From Novosphingobium sp. G106 (lineage in GTDB: Bacteria > Pseudomonadota > Alphaproteobacteria > Sphingomonadales > Sphingomonadaceae), in the NCBI RefSeq assembly GCF_019075875.1, contig NZ_JAHOOZ010000001.1:4768501-4832500 (forward strand): a stretch of 64,000 nucleotides of DNA, read 5' to 3'. Both the position numbers and the translations under genes were made by a program. Position 1 is the stretch's first letter. Each line of letters opens with the position of its first letter. The notes under the pieces were generated by a model. That model saw only the letters and a list, made by a program, of their open reading frames with translations. It was not told the DNA's origin and searched no databases. Shown here piece by piece: positions 8,737 to 16,288 of this stretch.

Positions 8737-9000
8737 TCATCGTGCCACCGTGGGTCTGACGATCTGGCTCGGGAGCATGATGTCGAACTCGGCGTAGCCT
8801 TCCTCGATCTCATCGGTTCGGACCACGCGTGCGGTCATGTCGGATGGGTCGATCATGCGGATTGCCCAGTGCGGATCGCGTGCAAGGCGGCACACCTCGA
8901 TCTTGATGGGCTCGTGATCCTCCACGCGGATCGTCAATGCGACGGTATCGGTGATGACCATCAGACGGGGCTGCGCTTCGGTCGGGGAAGGCTCTCTCAT
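8737..9000 (-). CDS. Hypothetical protein, cargo gene D, copy 1
   Basis: 87 residues, identical to the product of 14305-14568. Start ATG overlaps the stop of cargo gene C as ATGA, so the two are coupled; an upstream GTG at 9018 is less likely. The protein has no signal peptide or membrane segment; the segment CRLARDPHWAIRMI suggests a small beta-strand-rich domain. Not recognised; only the operon position is informative. Confidence 0.6.
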   Translation of the reverse strand: MREPSPTEAQPRLMVITDTVALTIRVEDHEPIKIEVCRLARDPHWAIRMIDPSDMTARVVRTDEIEEGYAEFDIMLPSQIVRPTVAR

Positions 9001-9278
9001 AGCCCGATGGCCCGACACAGCGGACAGGTGGTCGGGGCGTCGTCGTCATAGGACTCGATGCCATCTCTCTCCAAGTCGGCTTCGAAGGCCCGCAAGGCAT
9101 CTTGATCGGTCAAGAAGTCCTCGGTCCACATGATTGCGGTTCCGGCCTGATTGACGATCTTGAGCGTCCATCGGGGCTCGGCCATGTCACGGTAAATCTG
9201 GACTTCGACGCTCCTGTCATCGCGCCTGACCGTGCGGGAGAGCGGCGATGTCTCGGTAATCTGGGAGGGCTCTTTCAT
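8997..9278 (-). CDS. Hypothetical protein, cargo gene C, copy 1
   Basis: 93 residues. Pattern VEVQIYRDMAEPRWTLKIV followed by an acidic helix (DQDALRAFEADLERDGIE) and a C-terminal CPLC pair that could bind a metal or form a disulfide. It differs from the second copy (14027-14308) by one residue: Thr here, Ala there, in IMW(T/A)EDF. ATG at 9278 is chosen over the TTG one codon upstream. Function unknown. Confidence 0.65.
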   Translation of the reverse strand: MKEPSQITETSPLSRTVRRDDRSVEVQIYRDMAEPRWTLKIVNQAGTAIMWTEDFLTDQDALRAFEADLERDGIESYDDDAPTTCPLCRAIGL

Positions 9279-9308
9279 CAACGGATGCTCTCACGGATCG
9301 GTGAGGCG

Positions 9309-9566
9309 TCAACCAATGTCTTTGCGGCGGTCGAAGCCCATGCCCTTCATCCGACTTGAGTAGCCCGGCAGATCACGAGCATGGCGGTTCATCGACGCCC
9401 CGAGGATCGTGGTGCAGGTCGGGATGTAGGGCGGTTCCTCTGGCTTCGGCTTTGGTGTCCGGAGCAGGGTCAGGAACGCGATTACGGCATAGGCGACACT
9501 GGCGATCGCAGCCATCACGGTGGCCGCCGCGCCGATGATGGCGAGGGCAGTATTGAGGTCGGTCAT
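9309..9566 (-). CDS. Small membrane protein, cargo gene B, copy 1
   Basis: 85 residues with one long hydrophobic segment (about residues 6-34) followed by a basic, proline-rich tail (PKPKPEEPP) expected in the cytoplasm. A good Shine-Dalgarno (AAGGAGA) precedes the ATG. Identical to 13739-13996. Not recognised. Confidence 0.6.
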   Translation of the reverse strand: MTDLNTALAIIGAAATVMAAIASVAYAVIAFLTLLRTPKPKPEEPPYIPTCTTILGASMNRHARDLPGYSSRMKGMGFDRRKDIG

Positions 9567-9689
9567 CTTGATCTCCTTGGGGTTGATGACTTTCCCTGCC
9601 TGCTCGATGGCGTCACATCACGGGCGAACTGGCTGCACCGCCGAGAACCAAGCCCAGATTTTTCGGGTCGATCTCGTCGCCCCGAACGC

Positions 9690-9715
9690 AAAAAGGGCGG
9701 CTCTCGGAGCCGCCC
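9690..9715 (-). terminator. Rho-independent terminator after cargo gene A, copy 1
   Basis: Nine-base perfect GC stem (GGGCGGCTC/GAGCCGCCC) with a three-base loop and a following run of five T on the minus strand. Confidence 0.85.
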
Positions 9716-9737
9716 TTTCCGTTGACCTGACGCTGGA

Positions 9738-10187
9738 TCAGTCGAGTTCGAAGTAGATGCGCAGCGAGCGGAAGGTCGTTGGCGTCACGGCATACTGCCC
9801 TTCGCCTTCGCCGACCTCTTCCCAGTTGTCCCACGCGAACAGGAAGGCATTGTCGTCGCCCGTGATCGTGCGAGTGCGCTGGGTCACGCGGCCTTGGAAG
9901 TGGCCGATCTTCTCGATGCCGATGGCAGTGAGCAGTTTGGCTTGGATAACCGGCCCGTGTTCGGCGAAGACCTTGAGCCCAGCGATGGTCTTGTCCGAGC
10001 AGCCCGCCATGAACTCCTCGATCTGGCCGGGCGTCAGATCGACGACCGACTCGAAGTCTTCCTCTGTGAAGCCCGTGGGCAACTGGCCCGGGTTCGCCTT
10101 GGGCTTCGAAGTTAGAACGGCGAGGATTTCCGCTCGCGTCGAGGGCGAGAACGAGGTAAAGTCTTCCTTGGTAAGAACGATCATCAT
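9738..10187 (-). CDS. Hypothetical protein, cargo gene A, copy 1
   Basis: 149 residues, acidic, soluble, identical to 13118-13567. The ATG at 10187 is chosen because GGAGG lies five bases upstream; an ATG four codons earlier is possible. The protein begins MMIVLTKEDF, has a helical N-terminal half with a DLTPGQIEEFMAG segment, and a C-terminal part with RVTQRTRTITGDDNAF. It is the first gene of the cargo module and has its own terminator. Not recognised. Confidence 0.65.
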   Translation of the reverse strand: MMIVLTKEDFTSFSPSTRAEILAVLTSKPKANPGQLPTGFTEEDFESVVDLTPGQIEEFMAGCSDKTIAGLKVFAEHGPVIQAKLLTAIGIEKIGHFQGRVTQRTRTITGDDNAFLFAWDNWEEVGEGEGQYAVTPTTFRSLRIYFELD

Positions 10188-10199
10188 GGTAGCCTCCAT

Positions 10200-10337
10200 A
10201 GGTCAGTTTTGCCATTTGAGGGGTCAGATGGCCGTCTGACCCCTCAACTCCAAAAACTGGACCCTTGAAGTTCACCTGTCAACTGCAAAATTTGACCGGT
10301 CAGATTATTTTTTGACAGGTCAGATTCTGCTGTCAGT
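10200..10337. promoter_or_regulatory. Palindrome-rich leader, copy 1 (candidate res site or operator)
   Basis: Mirror image of 12968-13105. It holds the near-perfect palindrome GAGGGGTCAGA/TCTGACCCCTC around 10216-10243 and two TTTGAC(C/A)GGTCAGATT boxes between the resolvase remnant and cargo gene A. Confidence 0.5.
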
Positions 10338-10850
10338 TTACCCAGCCAACGCCCGGTAGACCGACGCCCGACCGATTCCGAGTTCCCGGGCGATCTGGGA
10401 CGCTCCCAAGCCAGTCTGGCGAAGCTCCTGCACTCTGCTGACATCGACGCTCGGCTTACGCCCCCGGTAGCGTCCTTCGGCCTTGGCCTTCTCGATCCCT
10501 TCGGCCTGACGCTCTCGGCGGATGTCGTTCTCGAACTGGGCGACCGCACCAAGCACGGCGAGCATCAAGCGGCCCGTCGATGTGTCGGTATCGACGCCCG
10601 ACTGGTTCAGGCATCGGAACGCCACGCCCTTGGTCGTCAGCTTCTCGACGATCTGGTGAAGGTCACCGACACTACGGGCCAGACGGTCGAGCCGGGTGAC
10701 GATCAGCGTGTCACCTCCCTCACGAAGTCGATGGCTTGGCCAAGTTGCTCGCGATCACCTGCCGAGCGTCCCGACATCTTCTCGCTGAACAGCTTCTCGC
10801 ACCCCGCCTCGGTCAGTGCTTCGATCTGGATGTCGAGGCTCTGCCCCGCT
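10338..10850 (-). pseudogene. Serine resolvase/invertase, truncated and frameshifted
   Basis: The minus strand encodes most of a Tn3-type resolvase: residues resembling QSLDIQIEALTEAGC, then the DTLIVTRLDRLARS segment, then GRLMLAVLGAVAQFEND and a C-terminal helix-turn-helix ending in GIGRASVYRALAG. Two lesions break it. The N-terminal residues with the catalytic serine (normally in ARVST) are missing where istA sequence begins at about 10850. A missing base near 10715 (GAGGGAGGTGAC) shifts the frame between the two halves. It cannot make an active recombinase as written. Confidence 0.85.
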
Positions 10851-10855
10851 GAACT

Positions 10856-11902
10856 GTGCGGCTTTGCGCATCGCGGGCGGTGTTCGTGCGGGCCTATCCC
10901 CGCGAGACGCAGGAGATGGTGTTCGACGCCCACGCGCGGGCGTTCGCCTTCTTCGGCGGCGTGCCGACGCGGGGCATCTACGACAACATGAAGACCGCGG
11001 TCACGACGGTGTTCACGGGCAAGGAGCGGGTCTTCAACCGCCGGTTCCTGATCATGGCCGACCACTACATGATCGAGCCCACCGCCTGCTCGCCAGCGGC
11101 GGGTTGGGAGAAGGGCCAGGTCGAGCACCAGGTGCAGACGATGCGCGGCCGGTTCTTCCAGCCCCGATTACGCTTTGCGAGCCTGGAGGAACTGAACGGG
11201 TGGCTTGAGGCCGAGTGCCGCCGCTGGGCGGCGCTGCATCCCCATCCCGATCAGCGCGAGCTGACGATCGCCGAGGCATGGGACGCCGAGCGCCCGGCGC
11301 TCCAGGCGATGCTGGCGCCGTTCGACGGCTTCCACGAGACGCCGCACGCGGTAACCGGCACCTGCCTGATCAGCTTCGACCGCAATCGCTACTCGGTCAT
11401 GGCCAAGGCGGCCCGGCGTGCGGTGCAGGTTCGCGCCTATGCCGACCGGATCGTGGTCCGCCTCGACGACGAGGTGGTCGCCGAGCATCCCCGCTTCTTC
11501 GGCCGCGATCGGATGATCCTCGATCCCTGGCACTACCTGCCGGTGCTGGCCAAGAAGCCGGGCGCCTTAAGGAACGGGGCACCGTTCCAGGACTGGGATC
11601 TCCCGCCAGCACTGGCCCGGCTCAGGCGCAAGCTGGGAACGGGCGATGAAGCCGACCGCCGGTTCGTGCGCGTGCTCTCTGCCGTGCTCACCGACGGGCT
11701 CGAAGCGGTCGAGGCCGCGATCCGCGAGGCGCTCGCCGCCGGCGCTGCCAGCGACGATGTGATCCTCAACATCCTGGCACGACGGCGCGAGCCGCCCCGA
11801 TCACTGACCATCGCGACGTCCGAAGCGTTGGCGCTCAGCCACCCGCCGACCGCGGACTGTGCTCGATACGACCTGCTGCGAGGCGCCCGTGCAGCGGCAT
11901 GA
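10856..11902 (+). pseudogene. istA: IS21-family transposase IstA, 5'-truncated
   Basis: 348 codons from an internal GTG correspond to the C-terminal two-thirds of IstA. FVRAYPRETQEMVFDAH, GIYDNMKTAV and EKGQVEHQVQ lie in the DDE integrase core; the last is the glutamate-bearing region. The N-terminal helix-turn-helix and the first catalytic aspartate are missing, so it should be inactive. A TGA at 10850-10852 lies just upstream in frame. The 3' end overlaps istB. Confidence 0.88.
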
Positions 11903-12617
11903 GATGATCGCCGCGATGAGCGGCCTGGGCCTCAAGGGCATGGCCAGCGCCTTCGACGAGGCGGTCACCACGGGCATGCAGCGCAAGCGCACCGCCATGG
12001 AGATCCTCACCGACCTGCTGCGCGCTGAGGCTGCTCACCGCCACGCGGCATCGATCCGCTATCGCATGACTGCGGCCCGGCTGCCGACGGTGAAGGACAT
12101 CGATGCGTTCGTGTTCGAAGGCACACCGATCAACGAGCAGCTGGTACGCTCGCTGCATGCCGGCTCGTTCCTGCCCGGACAGCGCAACATCGTCCTGGTC
12201 GGCGGCACCGGGACCGGGAAGACCCACCTCGCGGTTGCGATCACTGCCAGCGTCGTGCGTGCCGGCGCCCGCGGCCGCTACTTCAACACCGTGGATCTGG
12301 TGAACCGGCTCGAGGAGGAGAGCCGCCTCGGCAAGGCAGGCGCGCTTGCGGCCCAGCTCTCGCGCCTTGACCTCGTCGTGCTCGATGAGCTCGGCTACCT
12401 GCCGTTCGCCCGCTCGGGCGGCCAGCTGCTGTTCCACCTCGTCAGCAAGCTCTACGAGCGCACCTCGGTGATCATCACGACGAACCTGGCGTTCGGGGAA
12501 TGGCCGACCGTGTTCGGCGATCCCAAGATGACGGCCGCGCTGCTCGACCGCATCACGCATCACTGCGACATCGTCGAGACCGGCAACGACAGCTGGCGCC
12601 TCAGAAACCGGAGCTAA
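11859..12617 (+). CDS. istB: IS21-family ATPase helper IstB
   Basis: 252-residue AAA+-type ATPase that assists IstA in transposition. Walker [10 protein letters not shown] at about residues 112-120 and Walker [11 protein letters not shown] are intact, followed by [11 protein letters not shown] and [11 protein letters not shown], typical of IstB. It overlaps the end of istA, as usual in IS21. The ATG at 11904 is an alternative start. Probably still expressed but without a functional IstA partner here. Confidence 0.93.
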   Translation: MLDTTCCEAPVQRHEMIAAMSGLGLKGMASAFDEAVTTGMQRKRTAMEILTDLLRAEAAHRHAASIRYRMTAARLPTVKDIDAFVFEGTPINEQLVRSLHAGSFLPGQRNIVLVGGTGTGKTHLAVAITASVVRAGARGRYFNTVDLVNRLEEESRLGKAGALAAQLSRLDLVVLDELGYLPFARSGGQLLFHLVSKLYERTSVIITTNLAFGEWPTVFGDPKMTAALLDRITHHCDIVETGNDSWRLRNRS

Positions 12618-12770
12618 AACCCTCCCCCCGGACCCCCCACCCGGCGGTTGACCCGGTGGGTCCACAGGAACCTCCCACGGCCGTCACCGCCAGCGCTTTA
12701 GGAGGCGCGCGGCGACGGCCGCGGGTCCCTCCTATGGACTACCGGGACAACCGCCCTGCAAACCGCAAAG

Positions 12771-12822
12771 GGGGGGCCCTTTTGCACGCCGATATGGGGT
12801 CCCGGTTCAACGCCTATTTACA
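12771..12822 (+). repeat. IS21 right end with two subterminal repeats
   Basis: Two degenerate direct repeats of about 26 bases (GGG.CCC.TT..ACGCC.AT pattern at about 12774-12795 and 12797-12822) end in TTTACA. Multiple terminal repeats of this sort are typical transposase-binding sites of IS21 elements. Confidence 0.65.
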
Positions 12823-12967
12823 GCCGAAGGACGCTACCGGGGGGCGTAAGCCGAGCGTCGATGTCAGCAGAGTGCAGGAGCTTCGCCAGACTGGCTTGGG
12901 AGCGTCCCAGATCGCCCGGGAACTCGGAATCGGTCGGGCGTCGGTCTACCGGGCGTTGGCTGGGTAA
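12823..12967 (+). pseudogene. Resolvase C-terminal fragment
   Basis: Last 48 codons of the resolvase (RKPSVDVSRVQELRQTGLG, then a helix-turn-helix) cut off by the IS21 right end. The G run at 12839-12844 has six bases against five in the other arm, which puts the first few codons in another frame. Confidence 0.85.
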
Positions 12968-13105
12968 ACTGACAGCAGAATCTGACCTGTCAAAAAATAA
13001 TCTGACCGGTCAAATTTTGCAGTTGACAGGTGAACTTCAAGGGTCCAGTTTTTGGAGTTGAGGGGTCAGACGGCCATCTGACCCCTCAAATGGCAAAACT
13101 GACCT
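12968..13105. promoter_or_regulatory. Palindrome-rich leader, copy 2 (candidate res site or operator)
   Basis: Between the resolvase stop and cargo gene A are AATCTGACCTGTCAAA, AATCTGACCGGTCAAA (containing the perfect palindrome TGACCGGTCA), a TTGACAGGTGAA box, and a large imperfect palindrome at about 13047-13104 centred on GGGGTCAGACGGCCATCTGA. The layout of several spaced dyads next to a resolvase gene resembles a resolution site; it could equally be the control region of the cargo genes. Confidence 0.5.
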
Positions 13106-13117
13106 ATGGAGGCTACC

Positions 13118-13567
13118 ATGATGATCGTTCTTACCAAGGAAGACTTTACCTCGTTCTCGCCCTCGACGCGAGCGGAAATCCTCGCCGTTCTAACTTCGAA
13201 GCCCAAGGCGAACCCGGGCCAGTTGCCCACGGGCTTCACAGAGGAAGACTTCGAGTCGGTCGTCGATCTGACGCCCGGCCAGATCGAGGAGTTCATGGCG
13301 GGCTGCTCGGACAAGACCATCGCTGGGCTCAAGGTCTTCGCCGAACACGGGCCGGTTATCCAAGCCAAACTGCTCACTGCCATCGGCATCGAGAAGATCG
13401 GCCACTTCCAAGGCCGCGTGACCCAGCGCACTCGCACGATCACGGGCGACGACAATGCCTTCCTGTTCGCGTGGGACAACTGGGAAGAGGTCGGCGAAGG
13501 CGAAGGGCAGTATGCCGTGACGCCAACGACCTTCCGCTCGCTGCGCATCTACTTCGAACTCGACTGA
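13118..13567 (+). CDS. Hypothetical protein, cargo gene A, copy 2
   Basis: 149 residues, identical to the product of 9738-10187. ATG at 13118 has GGAGG at 13107-13111. Acidic and soluble, with no signal peptide or membrane segment. The first half is helical (FSPSTRAEILAVLTS, DLTPGQIEEFMAG); the second half is strand-rich and ends RSLRIYFELD. It is followed by a strong terminator, so it may be transcribed alone from the palindromic leader. Not recognised. Confidence 0.68.
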   Translation: MMIVLTKEDFTSFSPSTRAEILAVLTSKPKANPGQLPTGFTEEDFESVVDLTPGQIEEFMAGCSDKTIAGLKVFAEHGPVIQAKLLTAIGIEKIGHFQGRVTQRTRTITGDDNAFLFAWDNWEEVGEGEGQYAVTPTTFRSLRIYFELD

Positions 13568-13589
13568 TCCAGCGTCAGGTCAACGGAAA

Positions 13590-13615
13590 GGGCGGCTCCG
13601 AGAGCCGCCCTTTTT
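13590..13615 (+). terminator. Rho-independent terminator after cargo gene A, copy 2
   Basis: GGGCGGCTC, loop CGA, GAGCCGCCC, then TTTTT. Confidence 0.88.
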
Positions 13616-13738
13616 GCGTTCGGGGCGACGAGATCGACCCGAAAAATCTGGGCTTGGTTCTCGGCGGTGCAGCCAGTTCGCCCGTGATGTGACGCCATCG
13701 AGCAGGCAGGGAAAGTCATCAACCCCAAGGAGATCAAG

Positions 13739-13996
13739 ATGACCGACCTCAATACTGCCCTCGCCATCATCGGCGCGGCGGCCACCGTGATGGCTGCGAT
13801 CGCCAGTGTCGCCTATGCCGTAATCGCGTTCCTGACCCTGCTCCGGACACCAAAGCCGAAGCCAGAGGAACCGCCCTACATCCCGACCTGCACCACGATC
13901 CTCGGGGCGTCGATGAACCGCCATGCTCGTGATCTGCCGGGCTACTCAAGTCGGATGAAGGGCATGGGCTTCGACCGCCGCAAAGACATTGGTTGA
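13739..13996 (+). CDS. Small membrane protein, cargo gene B, copy 2
   Basis: 85 residues: one N-terminal membrane helix rich in Ala and Val, then a basic and proline-rich tail ending GFDRRKDIG. AAGGAGA lies just upstream of the ATG. The single-helix layout resembles small accessory or toxin-like membrane proteins, but nothing beyond the helix supports that. Starts 123 bases after the terminator and 27-30 bases ahead of gene C. Confidence 0.62.
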   Translation: MTDLNTALAIIGAAATVMAAIASVAYAVIAFLTLLRTPKPKPEEPPYIPTCTTILGASMNRHARDLPGYSSRMKGMGFDRRKDIG

Positions 13997-14026
13997 CGCC
14001 TCACCGATCCGTGAGAGCATCCGTTG

Positions 14027-14308
14027 ATGAAAGAGCCCTCCCAGATTACCGAGACATCGCCGCTCTCCCGCACGGTCAGGCGCGATGACAGGAGCGTCGA
14101 AGTCCAGATTTACCGTGACATGGCCGAGCCCCGATGGACGCTCAAGATCGTCAATCAGGCCGGAACCGCAATCATGTGGGCCGAGGACTTCTTGACCGAT
14201 CAAGATGCCTTGCGGGCCTTCGAAGCCGACTTGGAGAGAGATGGCATCGAGTCCTATGACGACGACGCCCCGACCACCTGTCCGCTGTGTCGGGCCATCG
14301 GGCTATGA
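14027..14308 (+). CDS. Hypothetical protein, cargo gene C, copy 2
   Basis: 93 residues with an EVQIYRDMAEPRWTLKIV strand pair, an acidic helix and a terminal CPLC pair. One residue (Ala for Thr) separates it from copy 1. Its stop overlaps the start of gene D (ATGA), a sign of joint translation. The fold seems small and alpha/beta. Function unknown. Confidence 0.65.
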   Translation: MKEPSQITETSPLSRTVRRDDRSVEVQIYRDMAEPRWTLKIVNQAGTAIMWAEDFLTDQDALRAFEADLERDGIESYDDDAPTTCPLCRAIGL

Positions 14309-14568
14309 GAGAGCCTTCCCCGACCGAAGCGCAGCCCCGTCTGATGGTCATCACCGATACCGTCGCATTGACGATCCGCGTGGAGGATCACGAGCCCATC
14401 AAGATCGAGGTGTGCCGCCTTGCACGCGATCCGCACTGGGCAATCCGCATGATCGACCCATCCGACATGACCGCACGCGTGGTCCGAACCGATGAGATCG
14501 AGGAAGGCTACGCCGAGTTCGACATCATGCTCCCGAGCCAGATCGTCAGACCCACGGTGGCACGATGA
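14305..14568 (+). CDS. Hypothetical protein, cargo gene D, copy 2
   Basis: 87 residues, identical to copy 1. The N-terminal MREPSPTEAQPRLMV resembles the beginning of gene C (MKEPSQITE) in composition, and both have an E/H-rich strand pair with a central PxWxIRM or PRWTLKI element, so C and D may be diverged paralogues. Start ATG overlaps the preceding stop. Function unknown. Confidence 0.6.
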   Translation: MREPSPTEAQPRLMVITDTVALTIRVEDHEPIKIEVCRLARDPHWAIRMIDPSDMTARVVRTDEIEEGYAEFDIMLPSQIVRPTVAR

Positions 14569-14697
14569 TCGATCAAGGCTGCCACGAAGCCATGGCCACC
14601 AATGATCCGGAATCATCGCCCGGGACCATCGAGCAGTGCGTAGCGACAGCCGATGGTGGGCTTCATGATCTGCCGATCATCAGCAGCCCGGACGCGT

Positions 14698-14714
14698 TCC
14701 CTTCGCCCGCTCCA
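14698..14714 (+). other. attR core
   Basis: Direct copy of the tRNA-Gly 3' end (TCCCTTCGCCCGCTCCA) at the right end of the element; host sequence resumes at 14715. Confidence 0.85.
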
Positions 14715-15405
14715 GTCTTCACACATTCACGTGGACAGACGCTTCCCGGTTGCAAGGCTAGGGTCGCCCGGCTGCGACTGCCGCCGCTGCAGCATGGATG
14801 GGAAACTCACGGGCGCGACGGCAGTCGTCACCGCTGTGGCCGAGAAGGGTTAACACACCTAAATCATTGGAAAAATACAATCGGGGTTGCAGATGCGTTA
14901 CGGCTCTGCTTCCGACGACTTGGCAACCTGCGCTCCGATGAATCCTTCAGGATCAGTCATTTGGCCTTAGGAAAACCCAAGTAAAACAAGTGATTTTAAC
15001 AGGCGATTTCGGAATCAAATGCTTGGGGGAGCCTATTTCAAATTATTGACGCGGTGTAGTGATTTTTACAGGATATATTCTACCGATCATACTGAGTTAA
15101 CCTCTTGGCGAAAAGAATGCGTTTTCTGCTGTTCAGGCTTTCTTTTGAGACGGTCCACAATAATGCAAGATCATGACACTTGCGGATATTCCTGCAGTGC
15201 GGTCACGTCGCGTCTCAACTTACCAGTTTGTAACTTGCATTGGGCATTGCCAATGCCTTGCCGCGACCTGGGGGGAGTATAACGGGCCATCCACTGAGTC
15301 TTTACAGATAGAACAGGTCGCGAGGCTTGGGGTCGCCGCTGGACATCCGGCAATCACCCTTTGCTGCCGACGGGGCGATCCACCCGTCGGCAAAGGAGCC
15401 TGACG
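14715..15405. other. AT-rich intergenic region, no supported gene
   Basis: Host DNA right of attR. From about 14850 to 15250 base composition is much more AT-rich than elsewhere in the window. Short open frames here lack a Shine-Dalgarno and protein-like composition. The last part must contain the promoter of the PEP-CTERM gene; a TTGGCG..AATGC pair at 15105-15120 has the spacing of a sigma-54 site but a poor match. Confidence 0.5.
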
Positions 15406-16038
15406 ATGACGTACAAACTCAATATGATGGCCGTGGCATTGAGCTGTTCGCTCGCTGCTTTCTCGGCTCCAGCTCTCGCTGTCGATGTGGTCGACGGTTT
15501 CACGCTCGACTCTGGAAGCTTCGGCACTGGCTTTGGCGTGCATTCAGACGGCACGCAGACCGGGCCGACGCTCAACGCGCATGTCAATATTGACGGCTCG
15601 GCAGTGACGTTCGGCTCGACCGGTGGGCTGACCATGACGGGCGGCGGCGAAGCCACGGTTTATCCCGATGGCGGTGTAATCGATGACCTGACCGTCGACT
15701 TCGCCAAGAGCTGGAACAAAATCACTTTCAGTTTCGACGGCGAGGAGGATGGCATCTTCACGCTGCTGGTGAACGGCGCGTCTCTTTTCGACGGCTGCTT
15801 GCTCTGCACGCTCGATTCGAGTGGTCAGAATAAGTTCATTCTGACCGGAAGCGGGATCAACAGTCTCGCCTTTACCTTCGATCCCGGAATCCTCACCGCG
15901 AAGCAGTTCCGGGTCGACGGGGTGACCGATGCAGTCCCCGAGCCCGCGACCTGGGGCCTGATGATCCTAGGAATCGGCGTGGCGGGTGCCGCGATGCGCC
16001 GCCGGCAAAGGCAGCGCATCCGGTATCATCTCGCCTGA
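15406..16038 (+). CDS. PEP-CTERM sorting domain protein
   Basis: A 210-residue exported protein: signal peptide to about residue 25 (ending PALA), a beta-rich body with many Gly, Ser and Thr, and a C-terminal tripartite sorting tag VPEPATWGLMILGIG (VPEP at 177-180), transmembrane helix and basic MRRRQRQR. Such proteins are processed by exosortase and usually belong to the extracellular matrix or cell surface. ATG at 15406 has AAGGAG at 15392-15397. No exosortase gene is in the window. Confidence 0.88.
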   Translation: MTYKLNMMAVALSCSLAAFSAPALAVDVVDGFTLDSGSFGTGFGVHSDGTQTGPTLNAHVNIDGSAVTFGSTGGLTMTGGGEATVYPDGGVIDDLTVDFAKSWNKITFSFDGEEDGIFTLLVNGASLFDGCLLCTLDSSGQNKFILTGSGINSLAFTFDPGILTAKQFRVDGVTDAVPEPATWGLMILGIGVAGAAMRRRQRQRIRYHLA

Positions 16039-16067
16039 AGCGGTTCAGGGTCCTGCTTGGCGGGAAG

Positions 16068-16091
16068 GGGGGTGCCTTGGCATCCCCTTTT
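16068..16091 (+). terminator. Rho-independent terminator after PEP-CTERM gene
   Basis: GGGGGTGCC/GGCATCCCC stem with one wobble pair, a TT loop and a TTTT tail. Confidence 0.7.
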
Positions 16092-16288
16092 CCGGTGGAC
16101 AGATGCGTGCGGTTGAAATGCCGTGGGGGCTGCCTACATCCGTCTTAGCCGGTGCAGGCTAACGGTTCCCCCTTCCGCAGCCGCACCGCGCCGAGTGGGG
16201 TGGCTGCAGACACCTCGCCATTTTTTCGTGACGATAGAGCCAGCGGAGCGGCCGGGCATTGCACCAGCCGCTCCGCTTCTCGTTTCCT

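Larger units (their letters stand above)
8591..10481. repeat. 1.9-kb inverted repeat, left arm (cargo copy 1)
   Basis: Reverse complement of 12823-14714. The differences found are one base (9125 versus 14180) and a C run of five here (10461-10465) against six in the other arm. It carries four small genes, a terminator, a palindrome-rich leader and the 3' end of a resolvase gene. Confidence 0.95.
10850..12822 (+). mobile_element. Truncated IS21-family insertion sequence
   Basis: Contains the 3' two-thirds of istA, a complete istB and an intact right end finishing in TTTACA at 12822. The left terminus and the 5' part of istA are absent; the left boundary at about 10850 falls inside istA, so the element was cut after insertion. 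The right end abuts the resolvase gene exactly at 12823, showing that the IS once inserted into a resolvase copy. Confidence 0.85.
6844..14714. mobile_element. Integrative element inserted in tRNA-Gly
   Basis: The element is bounded by direct 17-bp copies of the tRNA 3' end (6844-6860 and 14698-14714), so the tRNA is reconstituted on the left. Contents from left to right: 161-bp repeat arm, tyrosine integrase, inverted 161-bp arm, inverted att core, 1.9-kb cargo arm on the minus strand, broken resolvase, truncated IS21 element, 1.9-kb cargo arm on the plus strand, attR. No conjugation, replication or phage structural genes are present, so movement would need the integrase and, for transfer, outside help. 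The cargo is four small genes of unknown function, in two copies. Confidence 0.9.
12823..14714. repeat. 1.9-kb inverted repeat, right arm (cargo copy 2)
   Basis: Mirror image of 8591-10481 (position x pairs with 23305 minus x). It begins exactly at the end of the IS21 element and ends at the last base of attR. Confidence 0.95.

Noticed and set aside
10703..11128. A separate gene on the minus strand at the resolvase-IS21 junction
   Set aside because: It joins resolvase codons to the reverse strand of istA; it is a chimera created by the truncation, not a real gene.
9690..13615. CRISPR array
   Set aside because: The repeated elements in the island are two inverted copies, not regularly spaced direct repeats; no cas genes are present.
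13030..13692. 220-codon open frame across cargo gene A (and its mirror at 9613-10275)
   Set aside because: It overlaps cargo gene A in another frame, has a poor protein composition and no Shine-Dalgarno; gene A has GGAGG and a terminator just after its stop.
14565..14984. 139-codon open frame across attR, start overlapping the stop of cargo gene D (mirror 8342-8740)
   Set aside because: The frame runs on through the att core into host DNA and, on the other arm, into the repeat and the integrase, giving two different C-termini. The ATGA overlap is attractive but the composition is not protein-like.
15105..15120. Sigma-54 promoter for the PEP-CTERM gene
   Set aside because: Spacing fits but the -24 and -12 elements match poorly, and the distance to the gene is about 290 bases; mentioned only as a possibility.
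15019..15282. Open frame in the AT-rich gap
   Set aside because: No ribosome site and Cys/Leu-rich, low-quality sequence; overlaps the probable promoter of the PEP-CTERM gene.
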